Positions 1-8,333 of a DNA stretch of 54,639 bases are shown one piece after another (position 1 is the first letter of the stretch; each line of letters opens with the position of its first letter). The position numbers and the translations under genes are program-made. Origin of the DNA: Pseudidiomarina mangrovi (GTDB taxonomy: Bacteria > Pseudomonadota > Gammaproteobacteria > Enterobacterales > Alteromonadaceae). The notes under the pieces are model-generated. The model made no database searches, was not told where the DNA came from, and saw only the letters and a list, made by a program, of their open reading frames with translations. The DNA is taken from the NCBI RefSeq assembly GCF_003999375.1, contig NZ_RJLC01000014.1, forward strand, positions 307,193 through 361,831, written 5' to 3'.

Positions 1-83
1 AGGTGGCACAATGGGCTGGTACCATTGGTTATGAATTAGTAACTCGGGTCGGCGCTCGTGTGCCGAGAAGCTATCAAGGCTAG
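1..83 (+). CDS. alr: alanine racemase, 3' end only
   Basis: Reading from base 3, an open frame runs to a TAG at 81-83. Its last residues read WAGTIGYELVTRVGARVPR followed by SYQG. The pattern GTIxYEL...RVPR is the usual C-terminus of fold-III, PLP-dependent alanine racemases, which interconvert L- and D-alanine. Only about 26 residues are visible, so a related broad-spectrum amino-acid racemase cannot be excluded. The next gene starts 32 bases downstream on the same strand and is a peptidoglycan peptidase. A racemase able to return D-Ala to L-Ala would fit the peptide branch of this locus, although alr is also a normal housekeeping gene. Confidence 0.72.
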   Translation, partial: VAQWAGTIGYELVTRVGARVPRSYQG

Positions 84-115
84 TTTGTAGAAATTGAGGT
101 AAAGGATATTTAGTT

Positions 116-1516
116 ATGCGTGTTGTCGTTTGTTTATTGCTCTTGTTATTGGCGGGTTGCCAGCCAATACCCAGCACTGATGCCTTAACTGATGGCATTG
201 AGCCAGCAGCGCAGCATGATGTGCTTGGTGTCAGCACCGCGCAGTTACAGGTTGATTATTGGTTAGCTAAGCGACCGCAGCCTGATGCAGTGCTGCTCAA
301 CGCTGATGCTATTGAAGCCTTTAATCAGCAAACCTATGCCCTGCAGCCAGAAATGGTGAAGTTATCATCGTTGCCGCAGGCATGGTCCGCTGAGCAGTTA
401 CAGCAGGCTATTGACAGCATTAGTCGAGTACCCAAATATCCACGGTTTTATGCTAATGGTCAGCAAGCGAGCGAAGCTCAGCTGGCTGATTATCGGGCGG
501 CGGCGAATATCGCTGGGGTACAGCAAGAAAACCCGATTCGGTTTGGGCTAGCGCTACAGCGAGCCGCTATGCGGACTTTTCCAACCAACGATAAGTTGTA
601 CAGTGCGGTCGATGATTTGGATATCGATCGTTTTCAAGAAACCGCAGTTTTTCCTGGCTGGCCCTTAGCGATTGTGCACACCAGTGCTGATGGCCAGTGG
701 TATTTAGCGCAGTCCTATCATTATTTGGCATGGATAGAAGCACGCTATGTGGCGCTTGGTGAACGCCAGAGTGTCTTGGCCTACGCTGAACGGCAACCAT
801 TTTTGCAGGTCACAGCAGCAAAGGCTTGGACCAACTATAATCCGCATCAGCCAGCGCATTCTGAATTGCAGTTGGACATGAGTACTCGTTTACCGCTATT
901 GACCGCTGCCGAGGTGGGTACCGCTTTACATGGCCAAAATCCCTATGCCAGTCATGCGGTGCTGCTCCCACAGCGCGATAGTGCCGGTCAATTAACTTTG
1001 GCACCGGCGTTGATCGCACGGCATCAAGCCACCCAGATTGGCTATTTGCCCTATACTGAGGCAAATATTCTGCGTCAGGCATTCAACTTTTTAGGCGAGC
1101 GCTATGGTTGGGGGCATGACTACAATGCGCGTGATTGCACAGGATTCGTTTCTGAGGTGTATCGTACCATGGGCATTGAAATGCCGCGCAATAGTGGCCA
1201 GCAGGGCCATGGTGAATTTGGCCATAATATTCGCTTCGAGGCGGACACGCCGGTGGCGGAAAAATTGCAGTACTTAGCCGAATTAAATGTGGGTGATTTA
1301 CTCTATTTACCCGGCCACGTGGTGATGTATATCGGGCACGTTGGCGATGAGCCATATGTGATTCATGATGTGCATGGGTTGCGTTATCGTGATGCCGATG
1401 GTAACCCGTATAAAGGTATTCTCAATGGTGTGTCAGTGACGCCTTTGACTACGTTGTATGTGAATGAGCAGGATAGTTATCTCAATCGCATTTATGCGAT
1501 TAAATCGATTCGTTAA
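116..1516 (+). CDS. lipoprotein NlpC/P60 gamma-D-glutamyl endopeptidase with SH3 domains
   Basis: The N-terminus is a lipoprotein signal with lipobox LAGC (Cys15). The C-terminal third is an NlpC/P60 papain-like domain with catalytic Cys near residue 341 in the context ARDCTGFVSEVY and the paired His near 401 in LPGHVVMYIGH. The middle (about 130-310) fits the SH3-type region and the N-terminal stabilising domain of the long NlpC/P60 proteins. This family cuts the gamma-D-Glu-L-diamino acid bond of peptidoglycan stem peptides, releasing L-Ala-D-Glu. It is followed 11 bases later by a dipeptide epimerase that would use exactly that product, so the two are probably one transcription unit. The lipid anchor places it in the periplasm or outer membrane. 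Substrate is inferred from family and context. Confidence 0.88.
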   Translation: MRVVVCLLLLLLAGCQPIPSTDALTDGIEPAAQHDVLGVSTAQLQVDYWLAKRPQPDAVLLNADAIEAFNQQTYALQPEMVKLSSLPQAWSAEQLQQAIDSISRVPKYPRFYANGQQASEAQLADYRAAANIAGVQQENPIRFGLALQRAAMRTFPTNDKLYSAVDDLDIDRFQETAVFPGWPLAIVHTSADGQWYLAQSYHYLAWIEARYVALGERQSVLAYAERQPFLQVTAAKAWTNYNPHQPAHSELQLDMSTRLPLLTAAEVGTALHGQNPYASHAVLLPQRDSAGQLTLAPALIARHQATQIGYLPYTEANILRQAFNFLGERYGWGHDYNARDCTGFVSEVYRTMGIEMPRNSGQQGHGEFGHNIRFEADTPVAEKLQYLAELNVGDLLYLPGHVVMYIGHVGDEPYVIHDVHGLRYRDADGNPYKGILNGVSVTPLTTLYVNEQDSYLNRIYAIKSIR

Positions 1517-1527
1517 CGCAGGTTGCT

Positions 1528-2625
1528 ATGAATATCACGAAGATTGAATTACGGCGCTTACAAGTACCATTGATCACGCCATTTAAGACGGCGTTGCGCA
1601 CAGTCAATGCCGTACATGACATTATCGTGTTGATTCACACCGACAGTGGCCATATTGGCTACGGCGGTGCAGCTGCCACCGTGGTGATCACCGGTGACAG
1701 TCATGGTGCTATTATTGCCGCGATTGAGTCGGTGATTGCGCCACAGCTAATAGGGCAATCGATTTATGCCTTTAACCAGTTGCTGCAGCGCTTACACAGC
1801 AGCTTGGTGCATAATACTAGCGCCAAAGCTGCGGTCGAAATAGCCTTATATGATCTCTGGGCACAAGCCCATCAACAACCGCTATACCGTATGCTTGGTG
1901 GTGGTGCTCATAGCGGGCAATTAGAGACCGACGTGACCATTAGTGTGGATAGCATTGATAAAATGCTAGCCGACAGCGAGCATGCGCTAGCTCGTGGTTA
2001 CCGTACCTTAAAAATAAAAATCGGCACCAATCTGCACGACGATATAGCCAGGGTAACCGCAATCGCCGAGCACGTTGCTGGGCGGGCGAGTTTACGTTTG
2101 GATGTCAATCAGGGCTGGACCGCAAAGCAGACCGTGTATGCTATGCAACAGTTGGAGCGCGCAGGAGTAGAGCTTGAACTGGTCGAGCAGCCGGTACCAG
2201 CGCATGATATCGCGGGTATGAAATTTATTACTGAGCGTGTGCTGACGCCAGTGATGGCCGATGAAAGTGCGTTTGGCCCACGTGAGGTATTAACGCTGTT
2301 ACAACAAGGCGCTGCCGATATCATCAATATTAAATTGATGAAAACTGGAGGACTATCAAAAGCGTTATGGATTGCTGATTTATGTGCGCTCTACGGGGTC
2401 GAATGCATGATCGGTTGTATGCTAGAAAGTAGTGTTAGTGTGGCTGCCGCCGCTCACTTGGCCGCAGCAAAAAGTCATGTGATCACAAAAGTTGACCTCG
2501 ATAGCCCAAGTTTAGCCAGTACTCAGCCAGTCCTTGGTGGTTGTCTTTTTGAGGCTGCAAGCATTCAGCTCAATCAAACGCCCGGGCTTGGTATTAGCGC
2601 AATTCCATCGTTGCAGCCGCTATAA
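1528..2625 (+). CDS. L-Ala-D/L-Glu epimerase (enolase superfamily)
   Basis: A 365-residue muconate-lactonising/enolase-superfamily protein. The catalytic set is complete: KIK at 162-164, metal ligands Asp192 (DVNQGW), Glu220 (VEQP) and Asp245 (ADES), and the second catalytic Lys269 in NIKLMKTGG. This matches the YcjG/YkfB group of dipeptide epimerases, which convert L-Ala-D-Glu to L-Ala-L-Glu during murein-peptide recycling. There is no signal peptide, so it acts in the cytoplasm, and a dipeptide transporter must exist elsewhere. The ATG lies 11 bases after the NlpC/P60 stop codon. Other dipeptide epimerases share these motifs, so specificity rests on the neighbours. The 3' end is only 13 bases from the convergent amidase gene. 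Confidence 0.88.
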   Translation: MNITKIELRRLQVPLITPFKTALRTVNAVHDIIVLIHTDSGHIGYGGAAATVVITGDSHGAIIAAIESVIAPQLIGQSIYAFNQLLQRLHSSLVHNTSAKAAVEIALYDLWAQAHQQPLYRMLGGGAHSGQLETDVTISVDSIDKMLADSEHALARGYRTLKIKIGTNLHDDIARVTAIAEHVAGRASLRLDVNQGWTAKQTVYAMQQLERAGVELELVEQPVPAHDIAGMKFITERVLTPVMADESAFGPREVLTLLQQGAADIINIKLMKTGGLSKALWIADLCALYGVECMIGCMLESSVSVAAAAHLAAAKSHVITKVDLDSPSLASTQPVLGGCLFEAASIQLNQTPGLGISAIPSLQPL

Positions 2626-2638
2626 CTTAGCGGCCATG

Positions 2639-5098
2639 CTAGCGATGTAACAGTGCTTCATAAATAGCACTGATAATACTCCCATAATTACCCGTCTCTT
2701 GGGTTTTACCAAGGAACTGATAACCATTTTCTGGCTCATCAACAATTGGGCTGTGACGCGCATTAGTGAGTAAGATAATGCCAAGATCAAGGGCCGGGTC
2801 AATCACTGTCGCTGTGCCTGTCCAGCCAGTATGGCCATAGGCGCTGGCGCTTGCATAGGGGCCAAAATGCCAACGCAACTCGCCATCGGCAGCACGGCGC
2901 CAGGCTAAGCCGAAGCTGTGGTCGCGTTCATGCGGTTTACTGAAGGCTTCGACAATACTGCGGTTAAATAATTGAACATCACCATAGCCGCCGCCATTTA
3001 ACAGGCTTTGTATCAGTACCGCGAGATCGGCTGCGCTGGTAAATAACCCGGCATGTCCGGCCACACCATGAAACGAGTGAAAGGCCTTTTCATCGTGCAC
3101 TTCTCCTTGCAACGTATAAGCGCGCACATTGGGGAAGTTTACCCGTCCACCACGACTATTACCGGCCAATTCGGTGGCTGCTATATGCTCCGCTTTACGG
3201 CCTTTCTGCAACGGATTAAACAAGCTATTACGCAGCCCTAAAGGCGCATAAATCTGTTGCTCAACGTAATCATCAAGGGGCATGCCACTAATGCGCTCAA
3301 CCAGCAATCCGAGTAACATAAAATTGGTGTCACTATAGCGCGCCCGCATGCCGTTGCTCAGTTGAAATGGAACTTTGTTGAGCAATAACTGCTCGGTACG
3401 TTGCTTTTGCTGTGAGAATAGCGCGCGACCGAAAGCATTGTCCGGATCGTGAAAACGCACTTGTGCGTCATAGCCCGATTGATGTGTCAGCAAATCACGA
3501 ACTAAGCGCGCCTCACGGCCGTCACCGCGATATTCCGGCAGATAGTGATATAGCGGCTGATTGAGGTCTAACAAACCACGGTCAACCAATTGCATGATAG
3601 CTAAACCTGTGGCGAAGGGCTTGGTATTAGAAGCCACATCAAACAGCGTATCTAGGGTCATTGGTGATGGCTTGATCAGCATTTGGCCCTGCTGGTCATA
3701 GCGCCGCGCATAACCATAAGCCGTATGTTTGATGATAGCGCCATCTTTGATTACCAGCAGCACAGCACCGGGGAAGCCATTGTCGATATCAGCCTTGATA
3801 AGCGCATCGACTTGTTCAAAGGTATTGCTGTAATCAGCAGTGCGATCGATTAATTGCGGATATGGCACGGTTACTTGAACTTCTGCATCAACCGGCTCAA
3901 TAGCCGCTACATGCAGTGTATTAATACCAGTATGGGTGCGCCGCGACAGACTATAGTTATAGCTCTCTCCGGCTTTCAGTGGGGTTGCCAAGGATAGCTG
4001 TTGACCATTCACTAAAATACTCACCTTAGCATCGCGATTGCTTTTTAATTCAATACTGCCGCGGCCCTGATAGGCTTTAAAAGGCAAACGGTCATTGACC
4101 AGAGACCGATCAGAACGCTCACTCTCAGTTTCTGGAAAACTCCGGTCAATTTGCCCTTTGCGTAGCTGTGGTGGCTCACCCACCTCAGTCATGAATTCTA
4201 GTTCATGTTGATAACGTTGCCACAGCGGTTGCAGTTTTTCAGGGAAATAGCGCTCAAGCAAAGCGAATACAGCGGCGGCGGTATAACTATTGGCGCGGCC
4301 ATCGACTTGCCAAGGTAAAAAATGCATTTGAAACGCATTCAAAGTTGCTTCGGTCAGCCTATCATAACGACCGGTTTCAATGATGCCATAACCATAAGCG
4401 TTTAACGCCGCTTGGAGTAAGCTCAGACTCGGTTGTTGTTGATTAAACTGCAGCCAGTAATGGCTTAAACGTGGTTGTTCGTACCAAGCGCCAATACCAT
4501 GCTGATAGAGCTGATACCAAGGAAAACGCGGGCCTGGGTCGCTCTTACGCAGCGGTGCTATATCGGCATGACCGACTACTGCAGTGGCGTGAATATCAGG
4601 ATTACGTGCCAGAATATCTTTAGCTAAATCAATAAGTAACTCAATTTGCATGGGGTCATAGTCAGGATAGCTACAGAGCCGGTGCGGAGCATGTTCGCTG
4701 CGCGTAGAGCTGACGCTATGGTCCCATTGGCATTGCGGCACATTAACAATTTCAATCCCAATAGAGGTATCGTTGAGTTGCTCGCGACCCTGCCAGTAAC
4801 TATCGCCGGCGTGCCAAGCACGGTCCTGCTCAGCCACCAATTGCATGACCTTGAGTTGTTGCTCAGGATAACTGGGGTCTAGTCGTTGTGGTATCAGGTA
4901 GTGCGAACTCAGCCCTGGTGCCGGCACTAAGGCTTGCACGCTGTCGGCGTAATCGATAGCGGTGTAGTGCAATACTAGGCTCTTGATACGGCGGTCGTAA
5001 TTTTCCGAGGGTAGCTGCTGATAACTGGTACAGGCAGTTAACCAGATTATGCTAGCAAACAGCAAACTAGAGCGTGTTAACGTGCGGGCAATGCGCAT
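2639..5098 (-). CDS. lipoprotein fusion: zinc amidase (Amidase_2) + PG-binding + AmiE-like serine hydrolase
   Basis: I chose the ATG at 5098 (819 aa) because it gives a compact signal with lipobox LTAC (Cys23). The upstream in-frame ATG at 5143 lies on the preceding terminator hairpin. Domains in order: an AmpD/AmiD-type N-acetylmuramoyl-L-alanine amidase with zinc ligands His44 (LHYT), His177 (VGHADI) and Asp187 (SDPGP); a peptidoglycan-binding helical domain at about 215-300; a beta-rich linker at about 330-420; and a serine beta-lactamase-like domain with SNTK at 490-493, YSD at 588 and HTG at 756. The segment around GVAGHAGLF resembles AmiE/YbbE of Bacillus, a muramoyl-peptide amidase, more than AmpC. 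Two mechanistically different amidases in one chain is unusual. Both would separate peptide from MurNAc in the periplasm. It lies downstream of the TonB receptor gene. Confidence 0.87.
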   Translation of the reverse strand: MRIARTLTRSSLLFASIIWLTACTSYQQLPSENYDRRIKSLVLHYTAIDYADSVQALVPAPGLSSHYLIPQRLDPSYPEQQLKVMQLVAEQDRAWHAGDSYWQGREQLNDTSIGIEIVNVPQCQWDHSVSSTRSEHAPHRLCSYPDYDPMQIELLIDLAKDILARNPDIHATAVVGHADIAPLRKSDPGPRFPWYQLYQHGIGAWYEQPRLSHYWLQFNQQQPSLSLLQAALNAYGYGIIETGRYDRLTEATLNAFQMHFLPWQVDGRANSYTAAAVFALLERYFPEKLQPLWQRYQHELEFMTEVGEPPQLRKGQIDRSFPETESERSDRSLVNDRLPFKAYQGRGSIELKSNRDAKVSILVNGQQLSLATPLKAGESYNYSLSRRTHTGINTLHVAAIEPVDAEVQVTVPYPQLIDRTADYSNTFEQVDALIKADIDNGFPGAVLLVIKDGAIIKHTAYGYARRYDQQGQMLIKPSPMTLDTLFDVASNTKPFATGLAIMQLVDRGLLDLNQPLYHYLPEYRGDGREARLVRDLLTHQSGYDAQVRFHDPDNAFGRALFSQQKQRTEQLLLNKVPFQLSNGMRARYSDTNFMLLGLLVERISGMPLDDYVEQQIYAPLGLRNSLFNPLQKGRKAEHIAATELAGNSRGGRVNFPNVRAYTLQGEVHDEKAFHSFHGVAGHAGLFTSAADLAVLIQSLLNGGGYGDVQLFNRSIVEAFSKPHERDHSFGLAWRRAADGELRWHFGPYASASAYGHTGWTGTATVIDPALDLGIILLTNARHSPIVDEPENGYQFLGKTQETGNYGSIISAIYEALLHR

Positions 5099-5142
5099 TA
5101 GCTTGTTCCGTAATTGGTTTTCCCAGATGTTGTTCGAAAACA

Positions 5143-5170
5143 AATGCGGCCAGCCGAGGCTGACCGCATT
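5143..5170 (-). terminator. rho-independent terminator after the TonB receptor gene
   Basis: A 13-bp stem (5143-5155 paired with 5158-5170, one G-T pair) is followed on the minus strand by TGTTTTC. It lies 21 bases past the receptor stop codon. Because downstream translation starts at 5098, it may also tune expression of the amidase relative to the receptor. Confidence 0.75.
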
Positions 5171-5190
5171 GAGTACCTAACCAAGGTTGC

Positions 5191-8040
5191 TTAGAACTTG
5201 TAGTTAACCTGCAAGGTATAAGCGCGGCCACGTGGGTCGGCAACCCGCGGCTCCCAGCCTGCACCAGCAGAGAAATCGTTCTGGTGTGCTGTGAATGGCG
5301 GATCACGGTCTAACAAGTTTTTGATACCGAAGATGATATCGAAATCGTCAAAGCCGTTGTAGCCCAAGCTGTAGTTGTAGGTAATGTAGTTGCCTACTTT
5401 ACGGTCCCACTCAGCCGGGATATAGCTACCGTTACGAACGCTTACTGGCAGCTCGTCATTGTAGCCGCTACGATATAGCTGGCTAAAGGTATGGGTGAAA
5501 TCACCTTTGCTGTAACCGAGTGTGAAGGTGTGCTTCCATTTCAACGGTAAGTTGAAGAAGCGCACGTGATCACCGACTAAGTTATCGCTGTAGGGCAGGG
5601 TATCAAGACCACGAGTTTTGAAGCTCAAGATATGGCTACCATTGAATTTAGCAGTCCAACGACCGCCATCGTATTCACCGGTAAGGTTCATATCTAATTC
5701 AATACCCTGAGTCTTGCTACCACCTGAGTTTACAAAGCGGCGGTCAATAGCAGTTACACGACCATTGGCATCACGAATCCAGTTATCTTCAAACTGATCG
5801 TAGTTGCTGATCAGGATATCACGTGGCGCACTACGGATAGTGTTACGACGCTCAATTTCCCACCAGTCAACGGCGATATTGAAGTCATTGGTAGCGGCAT
5901 AAACAAAACCGAAGCTGCTTTGCTTAGCTTTCTCTGGCTGCAGAGTATCTTTACCACCAAAAATCTCATTCGGTTGGATCAGCGCACAGCCTGGAATGTT
6001 TTCGTTTGCCACACCACTCGGACAGGTGGCTGGGTCAGCGAGGTCAAGACCGGTATAAGCCAGTTCTTGCACACCGTTAAACAACTGGTTGAACGATGGT
6101 ACTTTAAAGCCTGAACTGAAAGCCCCGCGGAACATTAAGTCTTCAGTTGGGCGATAGTTGAACGACACTTTCGGGTTAGTGGTGCCACCGAAACCGCTGT
6201 AATGGTCATAACGACTTGCCAAGGTCACGGCAAGACTATCGGTAAATGGCAAATACGCCTCTACAAACACCGCTTTGATATCGCGCGATACGTTATCAAG
6301 AGCATTAGCGTTATCAAAAGGCGCTAAGAAAATTGAACGCATTTCAGTACGCTCATCGCCATTAAACTCAAACTCTTCGCGACGTAAATCGGCACCGATC
6401 GCAACTTGCACTAAACCGCCACCAAGTTCCATCGAATCCACATCGCCAGAAATTACCGCATCAATTTGGGTAGTACTACTTACGCCACCGTACAGTTTCA
6501 CCCCACGCGCTGAAGCGGCGGCAAGATCTTGCATGGCTGCTGCAGTTTGTGATTGTCCTGGTAACAGGAATGGGTTGAGGTTACCGCCACCGAGCGCTGC
6601 TACAAATGCGTCGGTGAAGTAGTAACCGCCACCAAGGAGCGATTCAGATTCGTTTTCTGAGTAACCAAAACCAACTGCGTAATCCCAGGTGCCAACCATA
6701 CCTTCGGCGCCGAATTGCAGACGATATGAATCGGTGGTGGTTTCAATTTCACGGTTACCACATGGAATACAGCGCCAGCGATAAGCAATAGGTTGGCCGT
6801 AATTAAGTTGTGCAGGGTCGAAATATGCGGCAAGAGCATCATAAACTAGGTCATATGAAGCACCTGTGCTTGGGTACCATGATGATGGTCCAAAGGTTGA
6901 ACCTGGTGATACCTGATAGGCTTCAAACGATTTCGCGACGTCTACACGAGAACCTACTAATTCAACGAATACTTCGTGGTTATCGGCAACGGCGAAGGTT
7001 GCGCGAGAGACAAAATCGACACTTTCTTGCGGTTGCAAAATACTTTGTGCTTGCGGGTAATCCCAGGCACAGGCGTATTTCGAGCCAGCAACGCCCCATA
7101 ACCGGTAATCATAAGCACCCATCAAGTCACCGCCGCTTTCACAGCCAGCTGCGCCAGGGAGGTTTAGAATGTTTATGGCTGACATGGTGCCGCCACCTGC
7201 TGGGTCAGTCAAGCCGGTACCGATAAGGTTTGGTTGGCTGGCGCCACGGTTAAATACCGTTGCAAATGGGGTGCCGCGGGTATCAGGTGACAGGCCGCGC
7301 TCTGGTTGGAAGGTATTGGCGAAATCACGGTCGATACCACGTAAAACGGTATTTTTCTTGTACGATACGGTGGCAAATACGTTGTAGCCATCTTCGATTA
7401 GGTCACCGGCACCAAATAATGCACTGGTACGGTAGATATTGCCGCCACCGGCTTCGGTCACGTCGACAAAGGCAGATACATCGGCACCTTGGTAATCACG
7501 TTTAGTGATAAAGTTAATTACCCCGCCGATCGCATCAGTACCATATACTGCTGAGGCACCGTCACGTAGCACTTCAACCCGCTCGAGGGCAGCAAATGGG
7601 ATGGAGTTAAGGTCTACCGCACGACCTTTAAGGCCATGGGTAGCAACCCGACGACCGTTCAATAAGACTAACGTGGCGTCAGCGCCTTGGCCGCGCAGGT
7701 TGGCACCAGAAACACCGTTGTTGCCACGTTGTTCGGCAGAAACGATACCGTTGTTACTGGCTAGGTTATCGGCCCCGTTACCGGCGATGTTGAGTTGTTG
7801 CATCAACTGCTCGGCTGAAGTGATACCTTGCGCATCAATATCAGCACGGGTGAATACGGTCAGTGGTAAATCGCCTTCCAACGTAGTTCGTTTAATACTT
7901 GATCCGGTTACACGAATACGCTCGACATTTTTACCATCTTGGTTTTCTGCATTACCATCTTGGTTTACATCTTGGGCTAGTACAGGGCCACAAACCAGTG
8001 ACGTTAAACTCAGCATGAGTGCTATTTTATTGAGTTTCAC
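5191..8040 (-). CDS. TonB-dependent outer-membrane receptor, probably for muropeptides
   Basis: A 949-residue receptor with a GTG start preceded by a GGAGAA ribosome site. The signal peptide ends VLAQ at about residue 23. A plug domain follows, including RIRVTGSSIKRT and the usual ITSAEQLMQQL and LNGRRV patterns. A long 22-strand-type barrel ends in the outer-membrane signature VNYKF, with terminal Phe. The family imports substrates too large for porins, using TonB energy. In Alteromonadales such receptors often sit inside catabolic loci and take up oligosaccharides. Here it lies between the amidase fusion and NagZ and is divergent from NagZ, so a peptidoglycan fragment is the likely ligand. 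That ligand is inference only: the sequence itself does not show it. Confidence 0.85.
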   Translation of the reverse strand: MKLNKIALMLSLTSLVCGPVLAQDVNQDGNAENQDGKNVERIRVTGSSIKRTTLEGDLPLTVFTRADIDAQGITSAEQLMQQLNIAGNGADNLASNNGIVSAEQRGNNGVSGANLRGQGADATLVLLNGRRVATHGLKGRAVDLNSIPFAALERVEVLRDGASAVYGTDAIGGVINFITKRDYQGADVSAFVDVTEAGGGNIYRTSALFGAGDLIEDGYNVFATVSYKKNTVLRGIDRDFANTFQPERGLSPDTRGTPFATVFNRGASQPNLIGTGLTDPAGGGTMSAINILNLPGAAGCESGGDLMGAYDYRLWGVAGSKYACAWDYPQAQSILQPQESVDFVSRATFAVADNHEVFVELVGSRVDVAKSFEAYQVSPGSTFGPSSWYPSTGASYDLVYDALAAYFDPAQLNYGQPIAYRWRCIPCGNREIETTTDSYRLQFGAEGMVGTWDYAVGFGYSENESESLLGGGYYFTDAFVAALGGGNLNPFLLPGQSQTAAAMQDLAAASARGVKLYGGVSSTTQIDAVISGDVDSMELGGGLVQVAIGADLRREEFEFNGDERTEMRSIFLAPFDNANALDNVSRDIKAVFVEAYLPFTDSLAVTLASRYDHYSGFGGTTNPKVSFNYRPTEDLMFRGAFSSGFKVPSFNQLFNGVQELAYTGLDLADPATCPSGVANENIPGCALIQPNEIFGGKDTLQPEKAKQSSFGFVYAATNDFNIAVDWWEIERRNTIRSAPRDILISNYDQFEDNWIRDANGRVTAIDRRFVNSGGSKTQGIELDMNLTGEYDGGRWTAKFNGSHILSFKTRGLDTLPYSDNLVGDHVRFFNLPLKWKHTFTLGYSKGDFTHTFSQLYRSGYNDELPVSVRNGSYIPAEWDRKVGNYITYNYSLGYNGFDDFDIIFGIKNLLDRDPPFTAHQNDFSAGAGWEPRVADPRGRAYTLQVNYKF

Positions 8041-8333
8041 GGGCTGTTCTCCACTTAGTTGTCAGTTGATTTTAGTTAATTATTATTAGGTTATGCTATC
8101 TGATAAGCAGACAACCCCAGTCGTGCGCGAGGCTTCTCCCAAAGCATACCGTTCTGGAACTTGTTTGCGTTCTCTTGTTAGGTATAAGCTAAAAAATAAA
8201 TTATTCAAGCTTTTTAACTCTAGCCACTCTAGACCCGAGTGTCAAAAAAATCCACTATAATGGTCCGGCTGGGGTGATAATCAGTCATCTATTGATGCCG
8301 ATCAACGATTCTCAACTAACTGAGCGACAGCTG
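8041..8333. promoter_or_regulatory. divergent promoter region between the TonB receptor and nagZ
   Basis: This non-coding stretch separates two divergent genes of the locus. A TATAAT hexamer at 8256-8261 is a plausible -10 for nagZ, although I see no good -35 at the right distance. If it is used, the transcript would start near 8268 and the ATG at 8334 would be the natural start codon. The small palindrome GTTCTGGAAC lies at 8151-8160. No shared operator with the other divergent regions is convincing by eye. Confidence 0.4.

Noticed and set aside
7505-8089. A 194-residue plus-strand open frame opposite the TonB receptor
   Set aside because: It lies wholly antisense to the signal peptide and plug of a clearly coding receptor, and its serine/arginine/proline-rich composition is typical of shadow frames.
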